A DNA stretch of 64,000 nt, from positions 290,932-354,931 of the forward strand of contig JAJFJQ010000066.1 of assembly GCA_021773835.1 (NCBI GenBank), written 5' to 3'. The notes under the pieces were generated by a model. That model was not told the DNA's origin. It saw only the letters and a list, made by a program, of their open reading frames with translations, and ran no database searches. The position numbers and the translations under genes were made by a program. This stretch comes from Gammaproteobacteria bacterium. GTDB taxonomy: Bacteria; Pseudomonadota; Gammaproteobacteria; Ga0077536. Shown here piece after piece: positions 1 through 7,813 of this stretch (position 1 is the first letter of the stretch; every line of letters begins with the position of its first letter).

Positions 1-846
1 GCGACGGCCGACCCGGCGATCGTTGCAAAACACGCCGAAGATTTAGGATTCTCCTCGTACTGGGTACCGGATCACATCATCTTGCCGGTCAATTACAAAG
101 CCGACTACCCTGGTAAAGTCGAGGGTGCCGAAGCGCCTGAAGCCCTGTGGCGAATGCCCGATCCAATGATCGCCTTGATGCGCGCTGCCACCGCGACCAC
201 CCGAATGGAGGTTGGCACCGGCGTGCTACTGGTGCCGGAGCGTCACCCACTACACCTAGCGAAAGAGATCGCATCACTCGATCACTACAGCGGCGGCCGC
301 TTTCATTTCGGCATCGGCGCCGGGTGGTGCGAAGAGGAGACCGAGATTTTTGGCGGGGACTTTGAACATCGCTGGACCCAAGTGGCCGAGTCGATCGAGG
401 TCATGAAGCGCTGCTGGATCGATCACGACTCGGAACACCACGGTCACTACTACGATTACCCGCCAGTGCGCTGCTACCCGAAGCCGGTACAACGACCGCA
501 CCCGCCGATCTATCTCGGCGGCCTTATGTTTGACGGCAAATGGGCGAAGCGCGTATTCCACCGCATTGTGAAATGGGGTGATGGTTGGATCCCAGGTGTC
601 GCAAGCGTAGAACAGGTCGTCGACGGCCGGCGGCAACTGACGGCACTGGCCGAAGAAGCCGGGCGCGACCCAAAATCAATCCGCATTCGGGTATTCGGCG
701 CTACCGGGCAATGGCGGACGCGCAAGGAGCAGGTGGGCTTCGACGAGGCAGGAGTCGAAGAGATCATCATCTGGCTTAGGCAACCCGATTGCGATGGGAT
801 CCGTCGGGAACTCGATGGGCTGGCCGCGGAGTTGATCCGGCAATGA
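1..846 (+). CDS. LLM-class flavin/F420-dependent oxidoreductase, 5'-truncated
   Basis: Luciferase-like monooxygenase superfamily enzyme (TIM barrel binding FMN or F420). The gene runs off the left edge: the frame is open from base 1, and the first TTG/ATG codons inside the window are internal. 281 codons are visible, against roughly 290-320 in full-length relatives, so only the first strand is missing. The segment GIGAGWCEEE, followed by the long helix with FEHRW, and the later PKPVQRPHPPI loop are typical of the F420-type subgroup (TIGR03619-like). The substrate cannot be read from the sequence. It ends 85 bases before a convergent glutathione transferase gene. Cofactor choice (F420 or FMN) is open. 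Confidence 0.85.
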   Translation, partial: ATADPAIVAKHAEDLGFSSYWVPDHIILPVNYKADYPGKVEGAEAPEALWRMPDPMIALMRAATATTRMEVGTGVLLVPERHPLHLAKEIASLDHYSGGRFHFGIGAGWCEEETEIFGGDFEHRWTQVAESIEVMKRCWIDHDSEHHGHYYDYPPVRCYPKPVQRPHPPIYLGGLMFDGKWAKRVFHRIVKWGDGWIPGVASVEQVVDGRRQLTALAEEAGRDPKSIRIRVFGATGQWRTRKEQVGFDEAGVEEIIIWLRQPDCDGIRRELDGLAAELIRQ

Positions 847-930
847 TCGATAAGAGCCCCAAAATTCGCGCCCAGCGCCGCCAAAGATGTATTTGACACC
901 GATTTAGCGACGCCGAGGCCTAGCGTTTAA

Positions 931-1575
931 TTACATCCCAAAGGTCTGTTTTATAGCCTCTCGGTGTTCCGTAAGCGCTTTATTCACGGACGGTCGTGAC
1001 TGCACCTGTGCCCACCATGCCTTCAATTTCGGTCGCGAGTCAGGGAACGCATCACCACCAAGCACAGGGATAAACTTCTCCAAAAAACTGCCTGTCGACG
1101 CAAGCGCACAGTCGGCTAAGCTGAAATCAGCGCCGGCCAAAAACGGATCGCCGGACATCGCGGCTTCGATCGCGTCCAATTTCGCGTTAACGACAGCGAG
1201 TTTTTCATCGACGAGATCGGGATCGCGTTTGTCAGGATTGATGTGGCCAAACATCGCGCGTAACGGCGGTTCTAGGTGCGTATCGTGCAAGCCACATAAA
1301 AATCTAACCTTCGCTTTATCGACTGGATCTGCAGGCAGTAAAGACGGCCCGTCGAAGTTGTCATTGACCAGTTCGACAATGGCCTGAGACTCACCAATCA
1401 CGCCGTGGCCGGTATCGAGCGAAGGCACCATACCGAGCGGGTATACAGCTAAATATTCCGGCGATTTTAACGATCCGCCGGGTACTGGCACGATCTCGAT
1501 CGCAGCATTTTTCTCGTAGATCGCAATGCGACACTTCGTCGCGAAGTTACTCAGGTCCATGTTATATAGTTTCAT
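931..1575 (-). CDS. Glutathione S-transferase family protein
   Basis: 214-residue cytosolic GST. Residues 1-80 form the thioredoxin-like domain, with the cis-Pro motif VPS at 50-52 and the glutathione gamma-Glu-binding pair ESQ at 62-64. The rest is the helical domain, with the N-capping box LAGADFSLADC near 146-156. It probably conjugates or reduces an electrophile with glutathione; the substrate is unknown. The ATG is preceded by GAGG seven bases upstream. A TetR-type operator-like inverted repeat lies about 90 bases upstream, in the promoter region, and matches one in front of the next GST and the tetR gene. The two GST genes are therefore probably co-regulated from separate promoters. Confidence 0.9.
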   Translation of the reverse strand: MKLYNMDLSNFATKCRIAIYEKNAAIEIVPVPGGSLKSPEYLAVYPLGMVPSLDTGHGVIGESQAIVELVNDNFDGPSLLPADPVDKAKVRFLCGLHDTHLEPPLRAMFGHINPDKRDPDLVDEKLAVVNAKLDAIEAAMSGDPFLAGADFSLADCALASTGSFLEKFIPVLGGDAFPDSRPKLKAWWAQVQSRPSVNKALTEHREAIKQTFGM

Positions 1576-1662
1576 CGTTAGTCCTCAGGGTGTTGTTACT
1601 GATCTCGAAATGGACACGTTGCAGGTGTCCGAAGATACCGTTGGGCAATCCAGTCATTTCTA

Positions 1663-1684
1663 ATTTGGACCTTTTGGTCCAAAT
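1663..1684. promoter_or_regulatory. Putative TetR-family operator (copy 1)
   Basis: Perfect inverted repeat ATTTGGACC-TTTT-GGTCCAAAT upstream of the GST gene that ends at 931. Its core, TTGGACC-N4-GGTCCAA, is the same as the core of the larger palindrome at 2434-2473, in front of the second GST gene and the divergent TetR regulator. The repetition at two promoters beside a regulator gene makes this a likely operator. Binding is inferred. Confidence 0.75.
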
Positions 1685-1724
1685 AGTCAACTACAATCCT
1701 CATGGCGCCAACCTTGCGCCGTTT

Positions 1725-2402
1725 TCAAATATTTGAATGTAACCCGAAGGTCGGGTCACCTTCGCTTTCGAGCCAATGCGGTGGCCAGGTTTGCTGTACC
1801 GAATCCAAGGACAAGGCGCGCTCGCAATACGCCGCGAGATTGCTCAGTCCTCGCTCAACATAGTTGAAACCAAATCGGCGCATGTACAACAGCATCGGTA
1901 TCAGGAATAGATCTGATTGTGTCGGCTGGGTATCACTCACTAACCACCGCCGGCCAGTCAAGTAGGTTTCCCAGCGCGAGAATTCATCAACCAAGGGTTG
2001 CGCAAGTTCCGCAAGGTAGCGTAGGTCCCATTGGTCGCGACGTAACGCGCTAGAATAAGAGGTGTAGGAAATCGCAGGATCGGCGGCGGGATAGATATAG
2101 CCAGTTTCGAATCTTCGCGTTAAGTCCAGTGCTTGGTCTTCGCACCCGCTAGGTAGCAACGGTACGTCACAGTAATTGCGTTCAAGATAGTCCACGATTG
2201 CGTGTGCCTCATAGATCACGAGGCCGCCATCGCGTAGCAGCGGAACTTTTCCGCGCGGATTCATCGCTAGATACTCTGGCGTTTTGTTATCACCAGACGA
2301 AAACGACAGCTGGGTCGACTGGTGTTCCAGCTTTTTCTCTTTCAAGGCAAGTTGAACCGGCCACGCCATCGGGCTGCCGGACGCCCAGAAAATTTCGCGC
2401 AT
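1725..2402 (-). CDS. Glutathione S-transferase family protein
   Basis: 225 residues. N-terminal thioredoxin fold with a VP cis-Pro motif at 53-54 and the glutathione-binding EAHAIVDYLE helix from residue 65, then an all-helical C-terminal domain. It is only distantly similar to the neighbouring GST at 931-1575, so this is not a recent duplication. It is divergent from the TetR gene, and the 40-bp palindrome at 2434-2473 lies in the shared promoter region about 30 bases upstream of this start. That position suggests direct repression by the TetR protein and induction by a small molecule, perhaps the enzyme's own substrate. Function beyond glutathione-dependent chemistry is not known. Confidence 0.9.
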   Translation of the reverse strand: MREIFWASGSPMAWPVQLALKEKKLEHQSTQLSFSSGDNKTPEYLAMNPRGKVPLLRDGGLVIYEAHAIVDYLERNYCDVPLLPSGCEDQALDLTRRFETGYIYPAADPAISYTSYSSALRRDQWDLRYLAELAQPLVDEFSRWETYLTGRRWLVSDTQPTQSDLFLIPMLLYMRRFGFNYVERGLSNLAAYCERALSLDSVQQTWPPHWLESEGDPTFGLHSNI

Positions 2403-2433
2403 TCTACTATCTCGCTAATGGAGCGTGATCGAT

Positions 2434-2473
2434 GTTACCGTATATTGGACCTATAGGTCCAATATACGGTAAC
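2434..2473. promoter_or_regulatory. 40-bp perfect palindrome, putative TetR operator (copy 2)
   Basis: Two 20-base arms with no spacer, fully complementary, between the divergent GST and TetR genes. The central part reads TTGGACC-TATA-GGTCCAA, the same core as the inverted repeat at 1663-1684. The location is typical for autoregulation of a TetR gene and repression of its divergent target. A perfect 40-bp dyad is unusually long for one TetR dimer and could hold two dimers. Confidence 0.8.
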
Positions 2474-2539
2474 GAAAACGATATTTTGCGTCGTGAACTG
2501 CGACTATAATTCCCGGATACATTCGCGGTGATCGTGATT

Positions 2540-3133
2540 ATGGTCGGAAGAACAAGGGCATTCGATATAGACCTCGCAACTAAGGTTGCGATGGATCTAT
2601 TTTGGGGCCAGGGATATGAAGCGACATCGCTACACGATCTGATCACGGCAACAGGTCTATCTAAAAGTAGCTTCTACCAAGCTTTCGGTAGCAAACACGC
2701 ACTGTTCATCCGGTGTTTGAGCCATTACGAACAGGGCCTAGTTTCAGCCATGAAACGGATGCTAGACGAAGCATCGACTGGGTTCGGGTTTATCGAAGCG
2801 GTCCTTAGCTCAATTGCCGATGAAACTCGGGGGCCCTTGTCACGACGCGGTTGCTTGATTATGAACACCGCTAGCGAGTTTGCCCAAAGCGATCCGGCTA
2901 TCGCTAAATGTATTAGTGGCGGGAATAAACGCTTGCGCTCGATTTTTAAGGCCGCGGTCGAGCGCGCTCAACGCGAGCACGATATACCTAAAAAATCGAA
3001 CCCTGATAGCCTCGCGGAATACTTACTCACCTGTACTAGCGGACTCAAATCCATGATCAAAGCTGGAAGCTCCAAACGCTCGATACAAGACGTCAATACC
3101 GTGATCCTTGAGTCCCTTAAGAGTCGGATATAG
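2540..3133 (+). CDS. TetR/AcrR family transcriptional regulator
   Basis: 197 residues from the ATG at 2540; a GTG 12 bases upstream is possible but adds only four residues. The N-terminal TetR helix-turn-helix spans about residues 8-55, including GYEATSLHDLITATGLSKSS and the FGSKHALF helix. The C-terminal domain is the TetR_C type seen in YcdC/ComR-like regulators, with the segment GCLIMNTASEFA. It is divergent from a GST gene. Two copies of a shared palindrome (1663-1684 and 2434-2473) mark its probable operators, so it likely controls both GST genes and itself in response to an electrophilic or toxic ligand. Confidence 0.9.
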   Translation: MVGRTRAFDIDLATKVAMDLFWGQGYEATSLHDLITATGLSKSSFYQAFGSKHALFIRCLSHYEQGLVSAMKRMLDEASTGFGFIEAVLSSIADETRGPLSRRGCLIMNTASEFAQSDPAIAKCISGGNKRLRSIFKAAVERAQREHDIPKKSNPDSLAEYLLTCTSGLKSMIKAGSSKRSIQDVNTVILESLKSRI

Positions 3134-3216
3134 GTGTCACGGCCTTCAACGCCATGATGGCGTAACGAAAAGCTTTTGCAGTTTTTCGGTAATACGACAC
3201 GTATGGATCACCGCAT

Positions 3217-3603
3217 ATGACTATCCGCATTAAACGCCTCGGCAGCGACCGAGATACGAACGAAGGCATCCGCATTGGAACCGTCAGACGTCCGCCGCGA
3301 GGATTACGAAAAGAGGAGTTCGCAGCTAAGAATATATACGACGTTTGGTTTCCAAACCTGTCACCAAGCCAAGACCTATTAAAGCAATTCTTCCCGCTGG
3401 AGACCGACAAAGACTGGAAAGTGTTCAAACGACGCTTTTTAGCGGAAATGAAACAACCCGGGCCATCCCGTGACCTTGACCTACTGGCGGCGCTCTCGCA
3501 TCAAACAAACTTCTCGGTCGGATGTTACTGCGAGGATGAATCTCGCTGCCATCGATCGATCCTGCGAGAACTTCTCGAACTTAGGGGCGCCGAGGTCAAA
3601 TAG
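3217..3603 (+). CDS. DUF488 family protein
   Basis: 128 residues of the DUF488 family, small conserved proteins of uncertain biochemical role. The diagnostic C-terminal segment GCYCEDESRCHRSIL (residues about 104-118), with its Cys-x-Cys and RCHR motif, is present and resembles a metal- or phosphate-binding loop. The N-terminal region starts with a strand and carries the Arg-rich RIGTVRRPPRG segment. It lies on the same strand as the following membrane protein, with an 18-base gap. Cytosolic; no signal peptide. Confidence 0.8.
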   Translation: MTIRIKRLGSDRDTNEGIRIGTVRRPPRGLRKEEFAAKNIYDVWFPNLSPSQDLLKQFFPLETDKDWKVFKRRFLAEMKQPGPSRDLDLLAALSHQTNFSVGCYCEDESRCHRSILRELLELRGAEVK

Positions 3604-3620
3604 GGACCGCCTGCTTCATT

Positions 3621-4724
3621 ATGATGAAGTCCGTTGGAAAGTGCGTTCGGATCTACCTGGTCCCAGGCGCTGTATTTCAGTCGATTGTCGTCGGCGGCGG
3701 CTATGGCACGGGCCGCGAGATCGTCGAGTATTTCACCCGGCTCGGCCCGCATGGCGGTCTGCTTGCCCTACTTGTTGCATTAACTGTATTCGCGCTGGTG
3801 CTGTCGTTGACCTTCGAGATCGGCCGTCGTTTCAATGCCTATGACCACCGTGCGTTGTTCCAGATCCTGCTCGGAAAAGCGTGGTTTGTATACGAAGTCA
3901 TTGGTTTTTTTATGTTGATGCTGGTCTTCGCAGTTGTGATCGCTGCGGCCACCGGCGTGTTGAAAGACAGCTTCGACCTACCCCCTTGGGTTGGCATGGT
4001 GTTGGTATTTGGGTTAGTCGGCGTGCTGGAGTTTTTCGGGCGCGAGACGGTAATGCGAGTCCTGGCATTTTGGTCGCTACTGCTTTACGCCGTGTTCGTC
4101 ACCTTCCTCGTTAAAGTCTTTGATGCAATCCCGGAAGCAATAGCATCGGCTTTCGCAGCCGGTGGGATCGAAAATGGCTGGGCGATTTCAGGCTTCCTGT
4201 ACGCGATGTATAACTTAATGGCGGCGCCGATGATCCTATACGTAGCGCGTGACTTTGAGACCCGCCGACAAGCGGTCGGTGCGGGAATGATCGCCGCTGT
4301 CATCGTAATCGTGCCGGCAGTCATCTTCCACGTGGCCTTCAGTGGCGCTGAAGATAACGCCATCACCGCAGAGATCCCGGTTTACGTGATGATGAGCACC
4401 TATTCGATGGGGCTTCTTACTATCGCGTTTACGGTCATGCTCTTCGGTACGCTGATAGAAACAGGTGCTGGGATCCTCCAAGGCGTCAACGAGCGTATTG
4501 ACAGTCAACGCAAAGACAAAGGCCGGCAACCACTAGGCCGTTGGGGCCATACCAGTGTCGCCATGGGCTTTATGGGACTCGCACTCGCGATTGCCTCCGT
4601 CGGTATTATCGATCTAATAGCAAAGGGTTACGGCACCATGGCTTGGGGCTTCTTTGCGGTTTATTTCATTCCTTTGGTGACAATCGGCGTGTGGAAGCTC
4701 GTGCGCTCCGACCCTGACCCCTAG
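3621..4724 (+). CDS. YkvI-family integral membrane protein
   Basis: 367 residues with about ten hydrophobic segments, resembling the YkvI family of putative transporters distantly related to the APC/LeuT fold. The N-terminal segment SIVVGGGYGTGREIVEYF matches the family's conserved first-helix glycine motif, and a later membrane helix carries YNLMAAPMILY. The substrate is unknown. It follows DUF488 closely on the same strand, and its last four bases overlap the end of the convergent aldo/keto reductase gene. ATG-ATG at 3621/3624 makes the exact start ambiguous by one codon. Confidence 0.75.
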   Translation: MMKSVGKCVRIYLVPGAVFQSIVVGGGYGTGREIVEYFTRLGPHGGLLALLVALTVFALVLSLTFEIGRRFNAYDHRALFQILLGKAWFVYEVIGFFMLMLVFAVVIAAATGVLKDSFDLPPWVGMVLVFGLVGVLEFFGRETVMRVLAFWSLLLYAVFVTFLVKVFDAIPEAIASAFAAGGIENGWAISGFLYAMYNLMAAPMILYVARDFETRRQAVGAGMIAAVIVIVPAVIFHVAFSGAEDNAITAEIPVYVMMSTYSMGLLTIAFTVMLFGTLIETGAGILQGVNERIDSQRKDKGRQPLGRWGHTSVAMGFMGLALAIASVGIIDLIAKGYGTMAWGFFAVYFIPLVTIGVWKLVRSDPDP

Positions 4725-5641
4725 CCCGGCAAGCCATCGTAGTACTTGGCCATCCGCAGGCGCATCGCCGGATCCGGTAGTCGGCCTGATTGTGCGCCCA
4801 TGTTTTCAATCATGTGATCGACCCTAGACGTCGCCGGTATGGCGCAGGTGACAGCGCGATGCGAGACAACAAACTTCAGTAAAAACTGCGCCCAATTATT
4901 GCAATCGAATTCCACCGCCCATGCCGGCAAAGGCTGTCCGCGCACCCGATCGAACACCCGCGAGCGCTTAAACGGGCGATTGATGATCACGCCAATGCGT
5001 CGCTCTAGTGCAAGTGGTAGTAGGCGTTGCGAGGCCTCACGGTCAGCAATGTTGTAGGTGAACTGAACGAAATCGATCACGCCGGTTTCCATCATTTGTT
5101 CGAGTTCTGCATGACGCCGTCCGTGGGACGTTGTGACACCGATATACTTCACCCGTCCTTCAGCCTTCCACTGTTTCAACGTCTCAAGATGCGTAGTGAC
5201 ATCGACCAGGTTGTGTACCTGCATCAGATCAAAGCCGTCCAGCCCCCATAAATCCGCCGAGTTTTTCATCTGCCGCTCACCCAGCCAACGACCACGGGTC
5301 CACACTTTGGTCGCCGCGAATAATGACGATGGATACCCCAGTTCCGCCAGACAGTGGCCGATAGACTGCTGCGAGGTACCGTACATCGGGGATGAGTCGA
5401 TCATCGCTCCGCCGCGGGCAAAAAATTCTGCTAACACCTTGACCCGGATCGCCAGCGCGTGGGGGTCGCCGGCCGTATCGAAGGTCAACCACGAGCCCAT
5501 GCCGATCACCGGTATACGCTCCTGGGTACCGGGAAGTTGGCGCGAAACCAAGGTCTTAGAGGACTTCGCATGCGCCGCGCGTACGCTCAATGGGATAGAG
5601 AGGGCAGCCGCCGAGATCAGGAATTTACGTCGTTGCCACAT
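4721..5641 (-). CDS. Aldo/keto reductase with twin-arginine signal
   Basis: 306 residues. An N-terminal QRRKFLIS motif followed by a hydrophobic stretch and AHA suggests Tat export, possibly as a folded, NADP-loaded enzyme. The mature part is an AKR TIM barrel with the catalytic tetrad visible: Asp82 (MIDSSP), Tyr87 (MYG), Lys112 (ATKVW) and His143 (QVHN). It should reduce carbonyl compounds with NAD(P)H, although exported AKRs of this type are poorly understood. The gene stands alone, converging with the YkvI gene and divergent from hyuA. Confidence 0.88.
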   Translation of the reverse strand: MWQRRKFLISAAALSIPLSVRAAHAKSSKTLVSRQLPGTQERIPVIGMGSWLTFDTAGDPHALAIRVKVLAEFFARGGAMIDSSPMYGTSQQSIGHCLAELGYPSSLFAATKVWTRGRWLGERQMKNSADLWGLDGFDLMQVHNLVDVTTHLETLKQWKAEGRVKYIGVTTSHGRRHAELEQMMETGVIDFVQFTYNIADREASQRLLPLALERRIGVIINRPFKRSRVFDRVRGQPLPAWAVEFDCNNWAQFLLKFVVSHRAVTCAIPATSRVDHMIENMGAQSGRLPDPAMRLRMAKYYDGLPG

Positions 5642-5779
5642 ACCTTTAGTTTAGCTAGAAGCGGTCTAATAACCACCGATCGCGACGACACAACAGTTTC
5701 GCGCATAATAGACATTGTCGTTGCCACGGACCGGCCGCGATATTGGACTAAAACTAAAAATATCTAGCGAGAGAACGAT

Positions 5780-7804
5780 ATGCCCAACCTCCGCGTCGCC
5801 GTCGATATCGGCGGTACCTTTACAGATATCTGCGTGCTCGATGAGACCTCTGGCGCGTTAAAGATTGCCAAAGTCCCGTCGACCGAAGATCCGATTGACG
5901 CCGCGCTGAGTGGCGTTGGAAAACTCGGGGTGGACTTAAGCGACGTTAGCCTGTTTGCGCATGGCACGACCGTGGCCACCAATGCACTCATTACGCGACG
6001 CTTGCCACCGACTGCAATGGTCACCACGGAAGGTTTTCGTGACGTTATAGAGATCGGAAACTCGACCAAGGAAGACTTGTGGGACGCCTACGACGATAAC
6101 CCCCCACCGTATATTCGACGACGCGATCGGTTGACTTTCGTAGAGAGGACAAGCTCATACGGTGAGGTCGAGGTTGGTATCGACAAGGAAGCGGCGGTTC
6201 AACTCGCCATGAAGATTAAACGACGCGGCTACAAGTCGGTGGCCGTGTGCTTTATGAATTCGTTTGCAAATCCGGCGAACGAGCGCGAAATGAAGCGCAT
6301 ACTGGAAGAAGCATTACCCGAAGTCGCGGTGTCGAATTCGGCCGACGTTCTGTGCGAGATGTTCGAACACGACCGCTTCTCAACCGCTGTTGTAAATGCC
6401 GTACTGCAACCCGTCGTCGGCGAATACGCTGTACGGATGCAAGACCGGCTAAGCAACGGCGGCTATTCCAGCGACTTATTACTGTTGCATTCCGGCGGCG
6501 GCGTCATGACCCCCAAAACCATTGATCGTCATGGTGCGCGTTTGGCCGGCTCAGGCATCGCTGCCGGCGCCGTTGCCTCAAAATACATCGCCAACCTGTG
6601 TGGCTTTGAAAATTCGATTGGATTCGACATGGGTGGCACCAGCACTGACGTTTCCCTAGTCTTCGAAGGAAGGCCTAGCTTGACGCGCGAATGGGTAATC
6701 GAATATGGGCACCCGATCTGCTTTCCAAGTATCGACGTTAAGACGATCGGGGCTGGCGGTGGCTCGATCGCCTGGATCGATGAGGCCGGCTCGCTGCGTA
6801 ATGGTCCTCAGTCCGCTGGCGCCCGACCCGGGCCCGCGTGTTACGGACAAGGCGGGGAACATCCGACTAATACAGACGCCAATATCGTCCTGGGTCGACT
6901 TGGCGCCGGACTCGCCGGCGGTGATCTTGGGCTCGACGTTACACTCGCCGAAGGCGCTATCGCAACGCACATTACCGCGTCGCTTGGACTCGACACTGTC
7001 GCCGCCGCGAAGGCCATCATCGACGTCGCCAACGCCAATATGGCCGATGCGATCCGACTCGTGTCGATTATGCGTGGCTACGATCCGCGTGACTTTGCGC
7101 TGGTAGCGTTTGGCGGGGCCGGCTCCTTACATGGGGTTGCGCTTGCGCGTGACCTGTCGATTCCGACCGTGATAGTGCCGCCGAACCCCGGCGTCACCTC
7201 GGCACTGGGTTGCCTATTGGTCGACATCCAGCACGACCTCACGGCGGTGCATATTGTTGATACGACCGAGGCCGAACCAGCAACCATCGAGGCCGCGTTT
7301 AGCGAACTTGAAACCGAAGCACACCAACGACTCGAGCACGAAGGCGTGGCCCCGTCAGATCGCATCATGCAACGCACCATCGATATGCGCTATGGCGGAC
7401 AATGGCGCGCGCTGTCGATTCCTGTACCGGCACCCTTCACGTCGGTTGCAACAGCCATTGATGATTTCGAGCAGGCGCATCTGCGTGAGTACAACTACAA
7501 ACGTGATGGTGCGCCACTCGAGATCTTTCGCCTAAACGTCACCGCAATCGGAGTCTCACCAAAGGCAGAGCTGCAACACTTCGAGCCAATGACAGCCGAG
7601 GTCGCCCCAGTAACAAGCCGACAAGTCGTGTTTGATGACGTCGAGCAAGCGTTAACAACACCAATCTATAACCGTGAAAGCCTGCATTCAGGATTCTCGA
7701 TCGAAGGTCCGTGCATCATCGAGCAACTTGACGCCACGACAGTCGTTCCTCCGCAGGCGACGGTAACGGTTGACCCGTGGCTCAATCTCATTATCAGCGT
7801 GTAG
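5780..7804 (+). CDS. hyuA: Hydantoinase/oxoprolinase subunit A (N-methylhydantoinase A type)
   Basis: 674 residues. The N-terminal Hydant_A_N domain opens with the phosphate-binding DIGGTFTD motif (9-16) and HGTTVATNAL. The central hydantoinase_A domain carries the second nucleotide-binding motif GFDMGGTSTDVSL and GAGGGSIAWID. Family members use ATP to open cyclic amides such as hydantoins or 5-oxoproline, or carboxylate ketones (acetone carboxylase), always with the B subunit encoded next door. Only 9 bases separate it from hyuB, so the two are surely co-transcribed. The adjacent TRAP transporter suggests that the substrate is imported. Confidence 0.9.
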   Translation: MPNLRVAVDIGGTFTDICVLDETSGALKIAKVPSTEDPIDAALSGVGKLGVDLSDVSLFAHGTTVATNALITRRLPPTAMVTTEGFRDVIEIGNSTKEDLWDAYDDNPPPYIRRRDRLTFVERTSSYGEVEVGIDKEAAVQLAMKIKRRGYKSVAVCFMNSFANPANEREMKRILEEALPEVAVSNSADVLCEMFEHDRFSTAVVNAVLQPVVGEYAVRMQDRLSNGGYSSDLLLLHSGGGVMTPKTIDRHGARLAGSGIAAGAVASKYIANLCGFENSIGFDMGGTSTDVSLVFEGRPSLTREWVIEYGHPICFPSIDVKTIGAGGGSIAWIDEAGSLRNGPQSAGARPGPACYGQGGEHPTNTDANIVLGRLGAGLAGGDLGLDVTLAEGAIATHITASLGLDTVAAAKAIIDVANANMADAIRLVSIMRGYDPRDFALVAFGGAGSLHGVALARDLSIPTVIVPPNPGVTSALGCLLVDIQHDLTAVHIVDTTEAEPATIEAAFSELETEAHQRLEHEGVAPSDRIMQRTIDMRYGGQWRALSIPVPAPFTSVATAIDDFEQAHLREYNYKRDGAPLEIFRLNVTAIGVSPKAELQHFEPMTAEVAPVTSRQVVFDDVEQALTTPIYNRESLHSGFSIEGPCIIEQLDATTVVPPQATVTVDPWLNLIISV

Positions 7805-7813
7805 GAAAAGACT

